A DNA stretch of 64,000 bases from Alcaligenaceae bacterium (GCA_947380655.1 CANCRX010000001.1:50040-114039); one strand, 5' to 3'. Counted from the stretch's first letter, positions 8,617 through 17,705 are shown. The notes: generated by a model not told the origin, from the letters alone. Translations and numbers: made by a program.

Positions 8617-10029
8617 ATGTCAGAACAACAACATACTGAAGGTTTGTCGAACGACCTCTGCATATCCGAAAAAATTGCAGCTTTTGCTTGTAGCCTTAAA
8701 TCAAGTGATATCCCCGAGCCTGTGCGCGCCCGGGCAAGATTGTTGATGCTTGATTCAATCGGTATTGCACTAGCCTCGCATGGATATGACTTTTCGCGTA
8801 AGGCCATGGCAGCAATTTGCGAATTGAACTCAGGCCAAGACTCCGTCGTGATTGGTTCTGAAATAAAAATGGATTTAAGAAATGCGATTCTCATGAATGG
8901 CATTTTGATTCATGGGCTTGATTATGACGATACACATGCGCAGGGGGTTATTCACGCTACGACATCAATTCTTCCAACTGTACTTGCTGTTGGTGCGCAA
9001 AAAGGTTGTAGTGGTGAAGATATGCTGACTGCATATATCCTTGGTGTAGAAATCGCCACTCGTTTGGGAGCGGTGGCAAAAGGTGGTTTTCATCAGGTTG
9101 GATTTCATCCGACTGGATTAATAGGCACTTTTGGTTGCACTGTTGCTACAGGTTGGTTATTAGGTTTGAACCCTACTCAATACAGAGATGCGCAAGGTCT
9201 TGCTTTGTCGCTAGCTTCGGGAAGCCTTGAATTTTTAAATGATGGCGCCTGGAATAAACGGATGCACCCCGGTTGGGCCGGGTTTTCTGGTGTAACTGCT
9301 GCGACGATGGGTAAGCATGGTTATACCGGGACACGCCTCGCATATGAAGGACGTTTTGGTCTGTACGAAAGCCATCTGGTTGGAAATGATCAATATGACC
9401 TTGCTCTGGCGACAAAGGATTTAGGTTTAGTCTGGGAGGTCGAGCGCGTTTCAGTCAAACCTTTGCCTGCATGTCATTTCACGCATGCGAGTATTGATGC
9501 AGCAATTCGACTCCATGCAAAAGGTTTACGACCAACAGAAATTAAACGCATAAAGGTTCTGGTTCCGGAGGGGGTAGTCAAGACAGTATGTGAACCCGAA
9601 GCATCAAAGAAAATACCGGCAAATTCTTATGAGGCACAGTTCAGTATTCCCTATTTAGTGAGTACTGCATTGTTAAAAGGTCGTCTGACTTTGGATGATA
9701 TCGATGAACCCGCATTACACGATCCCGAAACGTTGGCACTGGCAGCAATAACTGAGTATCAAATTGATTCTGATAGTGCTTTTCCAAAATATTTTGATGG
9801 TGAAGTAATTGTCGAAATGAAAGACGGCAGAATTGAGCGAGAGCGTGAGCCAATTAATCGTGGGGCTGTTGACCGGCCACTCACTTCGGATGATATCCGT
9901 AAAAAATACCTCGAAAATGCGCTAAGGCAGGTCAGCAGAGAACGGGCAGTTGAGATTGAAAACAAAATTCTGAATCTGGAGTCCGGATCAGCTAAAGAGC
10001 TAACCGGCATTTTAGAAAAAAAAATTTAA
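8617..10029 (+). CDS. MmgE/PrpD family protein
   Basis: This 470-residue protein has the two-domain MmgE/PrpD fold, shared by 2-methylcitrate dehydratase (PrpD), cis-aconitate decarboxylase and iminodisuccinate epimerase. Typical features are ARLLMLDSIGIALASHG near residue 40, the central stretch NGILIHGLDYDDTHAQGVIHATTSILPTVLAVG, and later RMHPGWAGFSGVTAA and KPLPACHFTHASIDAA. An MmgE/PrpD gene is also part of the P. aeruginosa itaconate locus (PA0881), where its step is not settled as far as I know. It may act on a C5/C6 tricarboxylate or an isomer of itaconate; this is inference. Confidence 0.88.
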   Translation: MSEQQHTEGLSNDLCISEKIAAFACSLKSSDIPEPVRARARLLMLDSIGIALASHGYDFSRKAMAAICELNSGQDSVVIGSEIKMDLRNAILMNGILIHGLDYDDTHAQGVIHATTSILPTVLAVGAQKGCSGEDMLTAYILGVEIATRLGAVAKGGFHQVGFHPTGLIGTFGCTVATGWLLGLNPTQYRDAQGLALSLASGSLEFLNDGAWNKRMHPGWAGFSGVTAATMGKHGYTGTRLAYEGRFGLYESHLVGNDQYDLALATKDLGLVWEVERVSVKPLPACHFTHASIDAAIRLHAKGLRPTEIKRIKVLVPEGVVKTVCEPEASKKIPANSYEAQFSIPYLVSTALLKGRLTLDDIDEPALHDPETLALAAITEYQIDSDSAFPKYFDGEVIVEMKDGRIEREREPINRGAVDRPLTSDDIRKKYLENALRQVSRERAVEIENKILNLESGSAKELTGILEKKI

Positions 10030-10051
10030 AAAATTAACGGAGAATTAAATA

Positions 10052-11206
10052 ATGTCTATAAAAGATGATGGTCAAGAGAGACTCATACTTGATATGGTGG
10101 ATAGATTCCTAGAAAAGGAAGTGGCTCCTTATGCGTGGCAGTTGGAACATGATGACGAATATCCCGCACAAATTGTAGAAAAAATGAAAGAAATGGGGTT
10201 GTTTGGATGTCTGATTGCTCCAGAATATGGCGGCCTTGGTTTGTCTACGGTCACTTACGCGAAAATTATCGAACATATTTCGGTGGTCTGGATGTCTGTG
10301 TCCGGCATCATTAACTCCCATGTGATTATGTCGGCCGCTGTCCAGCGCAATGGGACGAAAGAACAAAAAGAGGCTTTCCTGCCAAGATTTGCCACAGGCG
10401 AACTACGTGGCGGTATCGCATTGACAGAGCCCGACTGTGGGACAGATTTACAGGCGATTCGTACGGTCGCGAAACGTGATGGTGAAGATTACGTAGTGAA
10501 TGGTACAAAAATGTGGATATCGAATGGTATCTACGGGAATTGTTTTGCTTTATTGGTTAAAACTGATCCTAATACTTCGCCAAGACACAAGGGGATGAGT
10601 CTGCTGATTGCCGAGAAAGGTAATGGGTTTGGCGTGAGTCGTAAGCTTGAAAAATTAGGCTATAAAGGTATTGATTCAGCAGAGTTAGTTTTTAATGACT
10701 ACCGCGTACCTGTAGATAGATTGATTGGCGGTATTGAAGGAAAAGGCCTTCAAATGATTTTGAACGGTCTTGAGCTCGGTCGTATCAATGTCGCAGCACG
10801 TGGTGTGGGTGTTGCCCAGGCCGCCATGAATGAAGCTGTGAAATACTCTCAGCAACGAAAAACATTTGGTAAGCCCATTTGCGAACATCAAGCTATTCAA
10901 ATAAAGCTTGGTGATATGGCGACACGCACCGAAGCATCACGCTTACTGACTATGCGCGCAGCCGAGGCATATGATCGTGGCGAACGCTGTGATATGGAAG
11001 CTGGCATGGCAAAATTATTTTCTACAGAGTCAGCCCTTGAGAACAGCATGGAGGCGATGCGTATTCATGGCGGTTATGGTTATTCCAAAGAATATCTGGT
11101 CGAACGTTTCTATCGCGATGCGCCCTTGTTGACTATCGGTGAAGGTACCAATGAAATGCAGAGGATCATCATTGCGAAGCAATTGATCGAAAGGAATCGT
11201 GTATGA
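10052..11206 (+). CDS. Acyl-CoA dehydrogenase
   Basis: This is a 384-residue FAD-dependent acyl-CoA dehydrogenase of standard length. Visible features are ALTEPDCGTDL (flavin/substrate loop), GTKMWISNG, the C-terminal-domain motif QQRKTFGKPICEHQAIQ, the IHGGYGYSKEYLVERFYRD segment, and the catalytic glutamate in the GEGTNEMQR loop near the end. It would pass electrons to ETF. In this operon a methylsuccinyl- or similar C5-acyl-CoA is a reasonable substrate, matching PA0879 in the P. aeruginosa locus, but the sequence does not prove it. Its stop overlaps the ATG of the CoA-transferase (ATGA). Confidence 0.93.
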   Translation: MSIKDDGQERLILDMVDRFLEKEVAPYAWQLEHDDEYPAQIVEKMKEMGLFGCLIAPEYGGLGLSTVTYAKIIEHISVVWMSVSGIINSHVIMSAAVQRNGTKEQKEAFLPRFATGELRGGIALTEPDCGTDLQAIRTVAKRDGEDYVVNGTKMWISNGIYGNCFALLVKTDPNTSPRHKGMSLLIAEKGNGFGVSRKLEKLGYKGIDSAELVFNDYRVPVDRLIGGIEGKGLQMILNGLELGRINVAARGVGVAQAAMNEAVKYSQQRKTFGKPICEHQAIQIKLGDMATRTEASRLLTMRAAEAYDRGERCDMEAGMAKLFSTESALENSMEAMRIHGGYGYSKEYLVERFYRDAPLLTIGEGTNEMQRIIIAKQLIERNRV

Positions 11207-12393
11207 CCTTACCATTGCAAGGAATACGTATTGTCGCAATAGAACAATATGGGGCAGGTCCTTTTGCCACCCAACATTTGGCAGATATGGGGGCTGAGGT
11301 GATCAAGATTGAAAATCCTCATGACGGTGGTGATGTCGGTAGAGCTGTTGGCCCGCATTATTTTGGTCCTGGGGATAGTCACTTTTATCAGGCATTTAAT
11401 AGAAATAAAAAAAGTGTCAAACTCGACTTGAAGCATGAAAAAGGTCGTGAAATATTGCATAAGCTTCTAGAGCATGCCGACGCTGTATTTGATAATTTGA
11501 GGGGCGATTTGCCTGAAAAATTAGGGCTAACTTACGAATCGCTCAAACACATTAAAAAGGATCTCGTTTGTGTTCACTTGTCTGCTTATGGGCGTGAAGG
11601 TGAGCGAGCGAATTGGCCCGGTTACGATTACTTAATGCAGGCTGAGGCTGGATATTTATCTCTGACCGGAGAGCCTGACGGCCCACCCTCAAGATTTGGT
11701 TTGTCGATTATTGATTTAATGACGGGTACAACAGCAGCGCTAGGTTTGGTAAGCGCGATTTTGGGCGCGCGGCAATCTGGAATTGGACGCGATGTTGATG
11801 TTAGTTTGTATGACGTTGCCATCCATAACTTGGCATATCTTTCAACCTGGTATTTGAATGGTGGCCATGTGACTGGACGTGCACCGCGCTCTGGTCATCC
11901 TTCCCTTGTCCCGAGCCAGTTATATAAAACACAGGATGGATGGATATTCATCATGTGTAACAAGGAGAAATTTTGGCCTGTACTCGCCCAAACAATTGGT
12001 CGACCGGAATGGGCTCAACGCGAGCAATATAATTCCTATAAAGCCCGTTTGGCTAATCGTGAACAATATAACGCTGACATTGAAAGCGTCACCATTACGG
12101 ACACTACAGAAAATTGGATGAAAAAATTTGCTGGTAAAGTTCCAGCATCGCCAGTTTATGACGTGGCACAGGCTTTAGATAATCCATTTTTGCATAGTCG
12201 TCAGGGTGTAGTTAAAACACAAACCCCTGATGGTCGTGAAATTTTAGGTGTTGCCAACCCTATCAAATATGCCGGAGATCAAGCGCCTTTGAGAGCTGCG
12301 CCCGCTATGGGTGCAGATACCGATGAACTACTCAGGCAATCTGGATTTTCTATGGATCAAATTAAAATATTGCGTGATCTTGCGGTGATATGA
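11203..12393 (+). CDS. ict: CaiB/BaiF (class III) CoA-transferase, probable itaconate CoA-transferase
   Basis: This 396-residue class III CoA-transferase shows GIRIVAIEQYGAGPFATQHLADMGAEVIKIE at the N-terminus and FNRNKKSVKLDLK near 65-75. The catalytic aspartate is in IIDLMTGTTAALG (Asp171). It should move CoA from succinyl-CoA or another donor onto a carboxylic acid. Together with the MaoC hydratase and CitE-like lyase it completes the set used for itaconate -> itaconyl-CoA -> citramalyl-CoA -> acetyl-CoA + pyruvate. It overlaps both neighbours by four bases, so the genes are translationally coupled. Confidence 0.85.
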   Translation: MTLPLQGIRIVAIEQYGAGPFATQHLADMGAEVIKIENPHDGGDVGRAVGPHYFGPGDSHFYQAFNRNKKSVKLDLKHEKGREILHKLLEHADAVFDNLRGDLPEKLGLTYESLKHIKKDLVCVHLSAYGREGERANWPGYDYLMQAEAGYLSLTGEPDGPPSRFGLSIIDLMTGTTAALGLVSAILGARQSGIGRDVDVSLYDVAIHNLAYLSTWYLNGGHVTGRAPRSGHPSLVPSQLYKTQDGWIFIMCNKEKFWPVLAQTIGRPEWAQREQYNSYKARLANREQYNADIESVTITDTTENWMKKFAGKVPASPVYDVAQALDNPFLHSRQGVVKTQTPDGREILGVANPIKYAGDQAPLRAAPAMGADTDELLRQSGFSMDQIKILRDLAVI

Positions 12394-13157
12394 CCGATAA
12401 CAATCTTGTTTCTTTTAGTTCAGGTCCACGTTACGCGCAGTTAGCTAAGACGCTATTCAATGAAATAAAGTCTGGCAAATATGCCGTTGGAGATTTGTTG
12501 CCAACCGAATTCGAGCTGTGTGCTCAATTCGGTGCTTCCCGCTTCACCGTCAGGGAAGCTTTTAAGCAACTTGTCCAACAGGGTTTAATTGTGAGGCAGC
12601 CCGGCGTTGGAAGTCGAGTGATTTCACGGGAATCCTCCACTCAATATACGCAAACTATGTCGGGCATTACTGATTTGCGCCAGTACGCAAGTGAAACAAC
12701 TCTAGACGTCATTAAAACAAATCTTGTTGTGATTAAAGATGATGTGGCGCGTATGCTTGGGGTGAGTGCTGGTGAGACTTGGCTGCATATTGAAGGTGTG
12801 CGCTCCCTGGAGAATCAGACACTTCCCATCTGTCTGACGGACGTCTATGTTGCACCGCGTTTTCGTTCAGTTTCTGGAGTATCCGGTCCTTTGACCAGAC
12901 CCATTTATCAAATGTTGGAAGAGCAGTTTGATTGCAAAATTAAAACCGTTCATCAAGAAATTCAAGCCATCAATTTAACCGCAGTAATGTCCAAAAAATT
13001 GGACACTCCATCGCGCACATGTGGTCTTTGGATAGCAAGACGATATATGGATGAACGTGTCGAACTCGTTGAAATGGCTATTAGTATTCACCCCAGCAGC
13101 AGATTCAGTTATCGCGAGTCTTTCAGACGAGACTGGCAGATAAAAACAGGTAAGTAA
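12390..13157 (+). CDS. GntR family transcriptional regulator, HutC/UTRA type
   Basis: This 255-residue regulator has a winged-helix domain (about 15-80). It shows YAVGDLLPTEFELCAQFGASRFTVREAFKQL, then a UTRA effector domain with the LHIEGVRSLENQTLPICLTDVYV segment and a C-terminal SIHPSSRFSYRESFRRDW. HutC-type members bind palindromic operators and are released by a pathway metabolite. It sits inside the operon, overlapping the CoA-transferase gene by four bases and preceding the lyase by three. It would therefore control its own synthesis through the palindrome at 7016-7029. P. aeruginosa uses a LysR regulator for the equivalent locus, so the control here is different. Confidence 0.92.
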   Translation: MTDNNLVSFSSGPRYAQLAKTLFNEIKSGKYAVGDLLPTEFELCAQFGASRFTVREAFKQLVQQGLIVRQPGVGSRVISRESSTQYTQTMSGITDLRQYASETTLDVIKTNLVVIKDDVARMLGVSAGETWLHIEGVRSLENQTLPICLTDVYVAPRFRSVSGVSGPLTRPIYQMLEEQFDCKIKTVHQEIQAINLTAVMSKKLDTPSRTCGLWIARRYMDERVELVEMAISIHPSSRFSYRESFRRDWQIKTGK

Positions 13158-13160
13158 ATC

Positions 13161-13964
13161 ATGATGCAAAGAATGCGTAGTGTCTTGTTTGTTCCTGGCG
13201 ATCGTCCTGAGCGCTTTGATAAAGCGTTGACCTCGGGAGCGGACGTAATCGTGATTGATCTTGAGGATGCAGTGTTACCTGAAGGTAAAGTGCGCGCCAG
13301 GGAGTTGGTCCGTGCATGGCCACACTCAAATCGATCGGTGATTGTTAGAACTAATTCGATCAATACCGAGTGGTTCAATGAAGATCTGCAAATGTTGAAT
13401 CAGGCCAGTTATCGCGCAATGATGCTTCCCAAAGCTCAGTCCGTAGAGGACCTAGATTCCGTGATAAGTGTATGTGGACCAGATATGAGAATTTATCCTT
13501 TAATTGAAACGGTCAAAGGGGTAGTTTCTCAAAGGGAAATCGCTGCGCACGCAGCGACAGAAAGGCTAATATTTGGAAGCGTTGATTTTTCAAAAGATAG
13601 CGGCATTTTGGATGAGGCAGGTTGGTTATCTTTTAGAGTCGAGATGGTGATCGCCTCTAAGTTGGCAGGTTTAAGCGGTCCAATTGATGGCACATTACTC
13701 AGTTGGGATAATCCCGAATACATAAGAGAACAGGCAAGTCTCTCTAGAGGATTGGGTTTCGCAGGTCGACTCTGCATACACCCGTTGCAAGTGATCCCCG
13801 TGAATCAGGGAATGCTTGCTTCGGATGCGCAGATTGAATGGGCTAAAAAAGTTGTTACTGCTTACGAGAACTCGGTTGCAGGGGCGATCGTGGTCGATAG
13901 CAAGCTTGTCGATAAACCTGTCTATGAGTTGGCGCGAGAATGGCTTGCACAATTACCGGATTAA
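13161..13964 (+). CDS. ccl: CitE-like HpcH/HpaI aldolase, probable citramalyl-CoA lyase
   Basis: This is a TIM-barrel lyase of the CitE family, 267 residues. Motifs are MRSVLFVPGDRPERFDKAL at the N-terminus and VIDLEDAVLPEGKVRAREL. Further along are PLIETVKGVV with the metal-binding glutamate, FGSVDFSKDSGI with the metal-binding aspartate, and GFAGRLCIHPLQV near the C-terminus. CitE-like stand-alone lyases cleave citramalyl-CoA, malyl-CoA or similar esters without the citrate lyase complex. Position at the end of a MaoC/CoA-transferase operon supports citramalyl-CoA as substrate. An in-frame ATG one codon downstream is an alternative start. Confidence 0.85.
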   Translation: MMQRMRSVLFVPGDRPERFDKALTSGADVIVIDLEDAVLPEGKVRARELVRAWPHSNRSVIVRTNSINTEWFNEDLQMLNQASYRAMMLPKAQSVEDLDSVISVCGPDMRIYPLIETVKGVVSQREIAAHAATERLIFGSVDFSKDSGILDEAGWLSFRVEMVIASKLAGLSGPIDGTLLSWDNPEYIREQASLSRGLGFAGRLCIHPLQVIPVNQGMLASDAQIEWAKKVVTAYENSVAGAIVVDSKLVDKPVYELAREWLAQLPD

Positions 13965-13975
13965 AAAAGGTTTGA

Positions 13976-14968
13976 TTATTCCGGTGTCAGCTTCAGGTCT
14001 GTAGTCAAGGTTCGATAAACAGGCCAGACTTCGCTGATCATCTTGCGTAGAGGTTGTTCAACCAGGACGGGCTCTGTTGAACCAATCGTATCCAGCAGGG
14101 TTGCCATTTTAGGAGAGGCAGTTGCCGCATCCGCAGAGGCTTTCGTCAAAATATCGAGTACCTCTTTAGGCGTTCCTGCCGGAGCAAGCATCATGTTGTA
14201 CTCAAGCAGCTTGCTATACGCGGGGCTCGTAAATCCTTGCTCCGCCCAGGTCGGTACATCTGGAAATTTGGTACTGCGGCGATCGGAAATAATAGCGATC
14301 ACTCTCAGATCGTCGCGTTGCATAAAGGGTCCGATGCTAATCACCGAACCCGTCGCGACATCGGTCTGCTTACCAACCAGGTCGGTAAACATTGGCGGTG
14401 TGCCTTTATAGCTAACGACGGTGAATTGACCACCCGTTTCTTTCATCAGTTGTGTCAATAGCAAATGCCAGCCAGAACCCAGACTGTAATTACCGGCGTT
14501 AATGTTCTGTTTAAGCGAAAGGGCTACAAGTTCTTTTGCATTTGTGACAGGTAGGTTTGACCTGACCGCAGTCGGGAGTCCTCCTGCGGTAACCGCAGCA
14601 ACGGGAATCAAGTCTTTGTCGGGATCAACTAATGGTTTTTTAAATAAAACCGGCGCTTGGGCCAACTGACTATGCAATCCTACAAACAGTGTGTAGCCGT
14701 CCGGGGCTGAGCGTGCCACCGCCTCAGCTGCAATCATGCCACCTGCACCCGGTCGATTTTCTACCGATACCGAGACGCCTAGTTTTTGAGATAAATGATC
14801 TGCAAAGGCACGGGCCGTCGCATCGGTTGTGCCGCCTGGGTTTTGGGAGGCAATAATGCGGATTGGTTTATTCGGGAATGTCTGCGCATGAGCTGTTTGT
14901 GGATTGACTGAGAGCAGCGTTGAGGCAACAGCTGCAGTCATCAAAATTTTATTATTGAATATTTTCAT
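13976..14968 (-). CDS. Bug family substrate-binding protein
   Basis: This 330-residue periplasmic Bug/TctC receptor has a signal peptide ending TAHAQ and then TFPNKPIRIIASQNPGGTTDATAR. ENRPGAGGMIAAEAVARSAPDGYTLF and VVSYKGTPPMFTDLVGKQTDVA follow. Its ATG shares one base with the stop of the metallo-beta-lactamase-fold gene upstream (TAATG), so the two are translationally coupled and probably act on the same compound. It is convergent with the end of the itaconate-type operon (11-base gap). The ligand is unknown. Confidence 0.92.
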   Translation of the reverse strand: MKIFNNKILMTAAVASTLLSVNPQTAHAQTFPNKPIRIIASQNPGGTTDATARAFADHLSQKLGVSVSVENRPGAGGMIAAEAVARSAPDGYTLFVGLHSQLAQAPVLFKKPLVDPDKDLIPVAAVTAGGLPTAVRSNLPVTNAKELVALSLKQNINAGNYSLGSGWHLLLTQLMKETGGQFTVVSYKGTPPMFTDLVGKQTDVATGSVISIGPFMQRDDLRVIAIISDRRSTKFPDVPTWAEQGFTSPAYSKLLEYNMMLAPAGTPKEVLDILTKASADAATASPKMATLLDTIGSTEPVLVEQPLRKMISEVWPVYRTLTTDLKLTPE

Positions 14969-15849
14969 TACTGCTGAGGTCCTTTAAATCTAAATCCACC
15001 CGTAGGATTTGTTTGTATCATGCCAACGGTTGGCGAAGGAAAATGGGCCGGAAATATCAGATTGCCAGTATCCGCATGTTTTTCAATTAAAGCCATGCGG
15101 CTGATACGTGAAAGATTTTGATCGTCATCTGCGACCGTAGACATTTCTGGATAGCGCAGCTGTATTTGATGATGCATGACGTCGCCGGTTAACACCCCAG
15201 TTTGATTTTCTGATCTGACGTTAATCACAAAATTTCCGGGTGTATGGCCAGGGCAGGGCTCAATCGATATACCTTGCTCAAGTTCAAAATCGTCTTTAAC
15301 CAGGACAGCTTGATTGGCGCGGATAATCGGATCGACACTATCCTCGAACGCTTGTGTGTGTGTATTTTTTTCACCGCTTCGATACACACCATCCCAGTGA
15401 TCGAATTCGGTTTTCGACATTATGTATTTCGCATTGGGAAATGTGGGTGTCCAGACACCATTAACGAGTCTGGTATTCCAGCCCACATGATCCCAGTGGA
15501 GGTGCGTGCACATGACAAAGTCTATATCTTCCGGCTTGAGTCGAGCTTGTGCGAGAGCAGGAATGAAATTTGTTTTCATTTTGTGAAAAGCAGGACGAAG
15601 GGGGCGTTCTTTATCCTCACCACAGCAGGTATCGACCATGATGTTGTGTCGACCTGTTTTAATCACAAAGGCAGTAAAACTCATTTCAAGACGACCGTCC
15701 TGGGTGAGCTGACCAGGTTCGAATTCTTTTTTGCAGATATTCAACATCTCAGCAGTCAGGGCCGGGAAAAAATCTAATGCGGGTGCGTAGGGACGCTCAC
15801 TTTCAATCACCCGCTCAATCAGATATTTACCAATCTTTGTGGCTTGCAT
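14968..15849 (-). CDS. MBL-fold metallohydrolase (lactonase-like)
   Basis: This 293-residue metallo-beta-lactamase-fold enzyme has the zinc motif THLHWDHVGW (HxHxDH) near residue 116. A downstream GHTPGNFVI histidine, VLTGDVMHH aspartate and a late FPAHFPSP histidine complete a dinuclear metal site. The layout is like AHL lactonases and related MBL hydrolases, but no quorum-sensing gene is nearby. The neighbours (Bug receptor, MDR oxidoreductase) suggest a catabolic ester or lactone. It starts 14 bases after the MDR stop and overlaps the Bug start. Confidence 0.88.
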   Translation of the reverse strand: MQATKIGKYLIERVIESERPYAPALDFFPALTAEMLNICKKEFEPGQLTQDGRLEMSFTAFVIKTGRHNIMVDTCCGEDKERPLRPAFHKMKTNFIPALAQARLKPEDIDFVMCTHLHWDHVGWNTRLVNGVWTPTFPNAKYIMSKTEFDHWDGVYRSGEKNTHTQAFEDSVDPIIRANQAVLVKDDFELEQGISIEPCPGHTPGNFVINVRSENQTGVLTGDVMHHQIQLRYPEMSTVADDDQNLSRISRMALIEKHADTGNLIFPAHFPSPTVGMIQTNPTGGFRFKGPQQ

Positions 15850-15863
15850 CGCACGGCTCCCGA

Positions 15864-16868
15864 TTAGTCAGAAAGTTTGACGAGTTGCTTACCAAAATTT
15901 TTACCTTTCAGCATCCCGACAAAGGCTTCCGGGGCACTTTCTAAACCCTGCGCGACCGACTCGCGAAACTTTAGTTTCCCGGTCGCGACCAGATCATGCA
16001 GACTGCTACGAATAGCTGGCCAGCTCTCAAGCTTATCGGAAACGATAAAGCCCTGGATTTTGATCCGATTGATCAGGATCGAGCGGATAGTTTTGTAGGC
16101 GTGTGCGGGTTGATTGAATTCTGACACCATGCCGCATAAGGCAATACGCGAAAAAGGATTCATCAAGGAAAGTAGTAACTCAAAGATCGGTCCACCAACG
16201 TTTTCAAATAAACAATCGATACCATTAGGTAACTGAGCTTTGAGTTCAGCTTCAAAGTTGTTCGAACGATGATCGACGCACGCATCAAAGCCGAGTTCCT
16301 CCACCACATAACGACACTTATCCGTCCCTCCAGCAATGCCGACCACACGGCACCCGAGGTGTTTGGCGAGCTGACCGACTACAGAGCCCACTGCCCCTGA
16401 CGCCGCATCGACAACAACAGTCTCGCCAGCTTTGGGTTCGCATATTTCCATCAAGCCACGCCAGGCCGTGATGCCGGGCATCCCAAGGATTCCAAGATAG
16501 GCAGAGGGGCGTACTTGAGTCGTATTAATTTTGAGAACTTGCTCGGCATTCATAGCTGCATAGAGTTGCCAGCCGGTTGCTGCGAGCACAGTATCCCCAA
16601 CTTTGAATCCTGGCGAGGTGGATTCGATCACCTCTCCCACAGTACCGCCAACCATCAGTTGGCCAATCTCGACGTTTTGCGCATAAGACTTTGCATCAGA
16701 AATCCTGCCGCGCATATAAGGATCAAGCGATAGCCATTGATTCCGGATCAACACTTGACCGTCTTTTAAAACGGGTATTGCTGCGTCGATGAGTTTAAAG
16801 TTGTCAGCGCTCACCCAACCGGTGGGGCGGCTAACTAGGATCACTTGTTTATTTGTCTTTGTCTGCAT
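15864..16868 (-). CDS. Zinc-independent NADP-dependent MDR oxidoreductase (CurA/PTGR-like)
   Basis: This is a 334-residue medium-chain reductase of the leukotriene B4 dehydrogenase/CurA type. It shows LSLDPYMRGRISDAKSYA near residue 47-64 and the Rossmann-fold glycine motif AASGAVGSVVGQLAKHLGCRVVGIAGG. FENVGGPIFELLLSLMN and the C-terminal GLESAPEAFVGMLKGKNFGKQLV follow. The zinc-binding residues of alcohol dehydrogenases are absent. Such enzymes reduce activated C=C bonds with NADPH. It is first in the minus-strand trio with the MBL enzyme and a Bug receptor, and divergent from a flavin-reductase-like gene. Confidence 0.92.
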   Translation of the reverse strand: MQTKTNKQVILVSRPTGWVSADNFKLIDAAIPVLKDGQVLIRNQWLSLDPYMRGRISDAKSYAQNVEIGQLMVGGTVGEVIESTSPGFKVGDTVLAATGWQLYAAMNAEQVLKINTTQVRPSAYLGILGMPGITAWRGLMEICEPKAGETVVVDAASGAVGSVVGQLAKHLGCRVVGIAGGTDKCRYVVEELGFDACVDHRSNNFEAELKAQLPNGIDCLFENVGGPIFELLLSLMNPFSRIALCGMVSEFNQPAHAYKTIRSILINRIKIQGFIVSDKLESWPAIRSSLHDLVATGKLKFRESVAQGLESAPEAFVGMLKGKNFGKQLVKLSD

Positions 16869-17025
16869 GTTCTTAATTTATTATTTGAATAGGATTCTGG
16901 TTGAAAACTTTGCCATTGAGTATAGTCCTGAGACAACGACTCTCACACCATATGATGCGGTGCAGCAATTATTGGGATTAAATGTTGCCTGATCGTTGTG
17001 AGATTAATTTTTATAAAGGATCGAT

Positions 17026-17655
17026 ATGAGCGATTATTTTTACGAGCCTAGCAAAGGGCATGGCCTGCCACATAACCCCTTTAAGGCAATTGTTGCCCCG
17101 CGACCCATTGGCTGGATATCGAGTATCGACCTTCAGGGACGCGTGAACTTAGCGCCTTATAGTTTTTTCAACGCTTTCGCAGAGACTCCCCCAATTATTG
17201 GTTTTTGTACCAGCGGTGTGCGTAAAGACAGTGTGAATAATATTGATGCGACTGGGGAGTTTGTCGCTAATTTTGTCGGAGCCGAACTTGCTCAGGAGAT
17301 GAATATCACCTCTGCCACGTTAGCCCCGGGTGAAGACGAAATGAAATTGGCAGGCCTCGAGTCTGCTCCTTGCACGATGGTAAAAGTGCCGCGTGTAGCA
17401 CGTGCGATTGCTGCATTAGAGTGTAAATTGATTCAAACGATTCGCTTGAATAATGCCCGTGGCGAACAGACCGATAGTTGGCTGACGTATGGAGAAGTTG
17501 TGGGCGTGCATATCAACGACGCGTTTTTAAAAGACGGTATTTTTGATACGGCCGCGGCAAGACCGCTAGGGCGCTGTGGCTACAGGGGAGACTATGTCGA
17601 GGTGAACACCTTGTTTGAAATGATTCGACCTAAAGAGTATGTCTCGGCGACTTGA
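17026..17655 (+). CDS. Flavin reductase family (FMN-binding split-barrel) protein
   Basis: This 209-residue protein has a flavin-reductase-like split-barrel fold: YKAIVAPRPIGWISSIDLQGRVNLAPYSFFNAF-type residues at 21-53 and PPIIGFCTSG next. KDSVNNIDATGEFVANFVG follows as the family's core. Such proteins bind FMN; some supply reduced flavin to monooxygenases, and others are described only as oxidoreductases. AAAGGA lies shortly before the ATG. It is convergent with a TSUP exporter gene and divergent from the MDR oxidoreductase. Confidence 0.88.
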   Translation: MSDYFYEPSKGHGLPHNPFKAIVAPRPIGWISSIDLQGRVNLAPYSFFNAFAETPPIIGFCTSGVRKDSVNNIDATGEFVANFVGAELAQEMNITSATLAPGEDEMKLAGLESAPCTMVKVPRVARAIAALECKLIQTIRLNNARGEQTDSWLTYGEVVGVHINDAFLKDGIFDTAAARPLGRCGYRGDYVEVNTLFEMIRPKEYVSAT

Positions 17656-17666
17656 GTAACCGGTAT

Positions 17667-17705
17667 TTACTGCGCTGGTCGATATTAAACGGTCAGCGCA
17701 AGTAA
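17667..17705. terminator. Hairpin between convergent genes, possible bidirectional terminator
   Basis: The arms TTACTGCGCTG and CAGCGCAAGTAA pair over 11 bases with a single-base bulge, around a loop of about 16 bases. They sit between the flavin reductase stop (17655) and the end of the convergent TSUP gene (17685). There is no run of T on either side, so this is not a classical intrinsic terminator. Confidence 0.35.

Noticed and set aside
13955..13983. ACCGGA/TCCGGT repeat between the lyase and Bug genes as a terminator
   Set aside because: The arms are only six bases with a long loop and no T-run in the right place for either gene.
16789..16992. Small plus-strand reading frame over the start of the MDR oxidoreductase gene
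   Set aside because: It overlaps the conserved N-terminus of the MDR gene on the opposite strand, has no ribosome-binding site and no recognisable domain.
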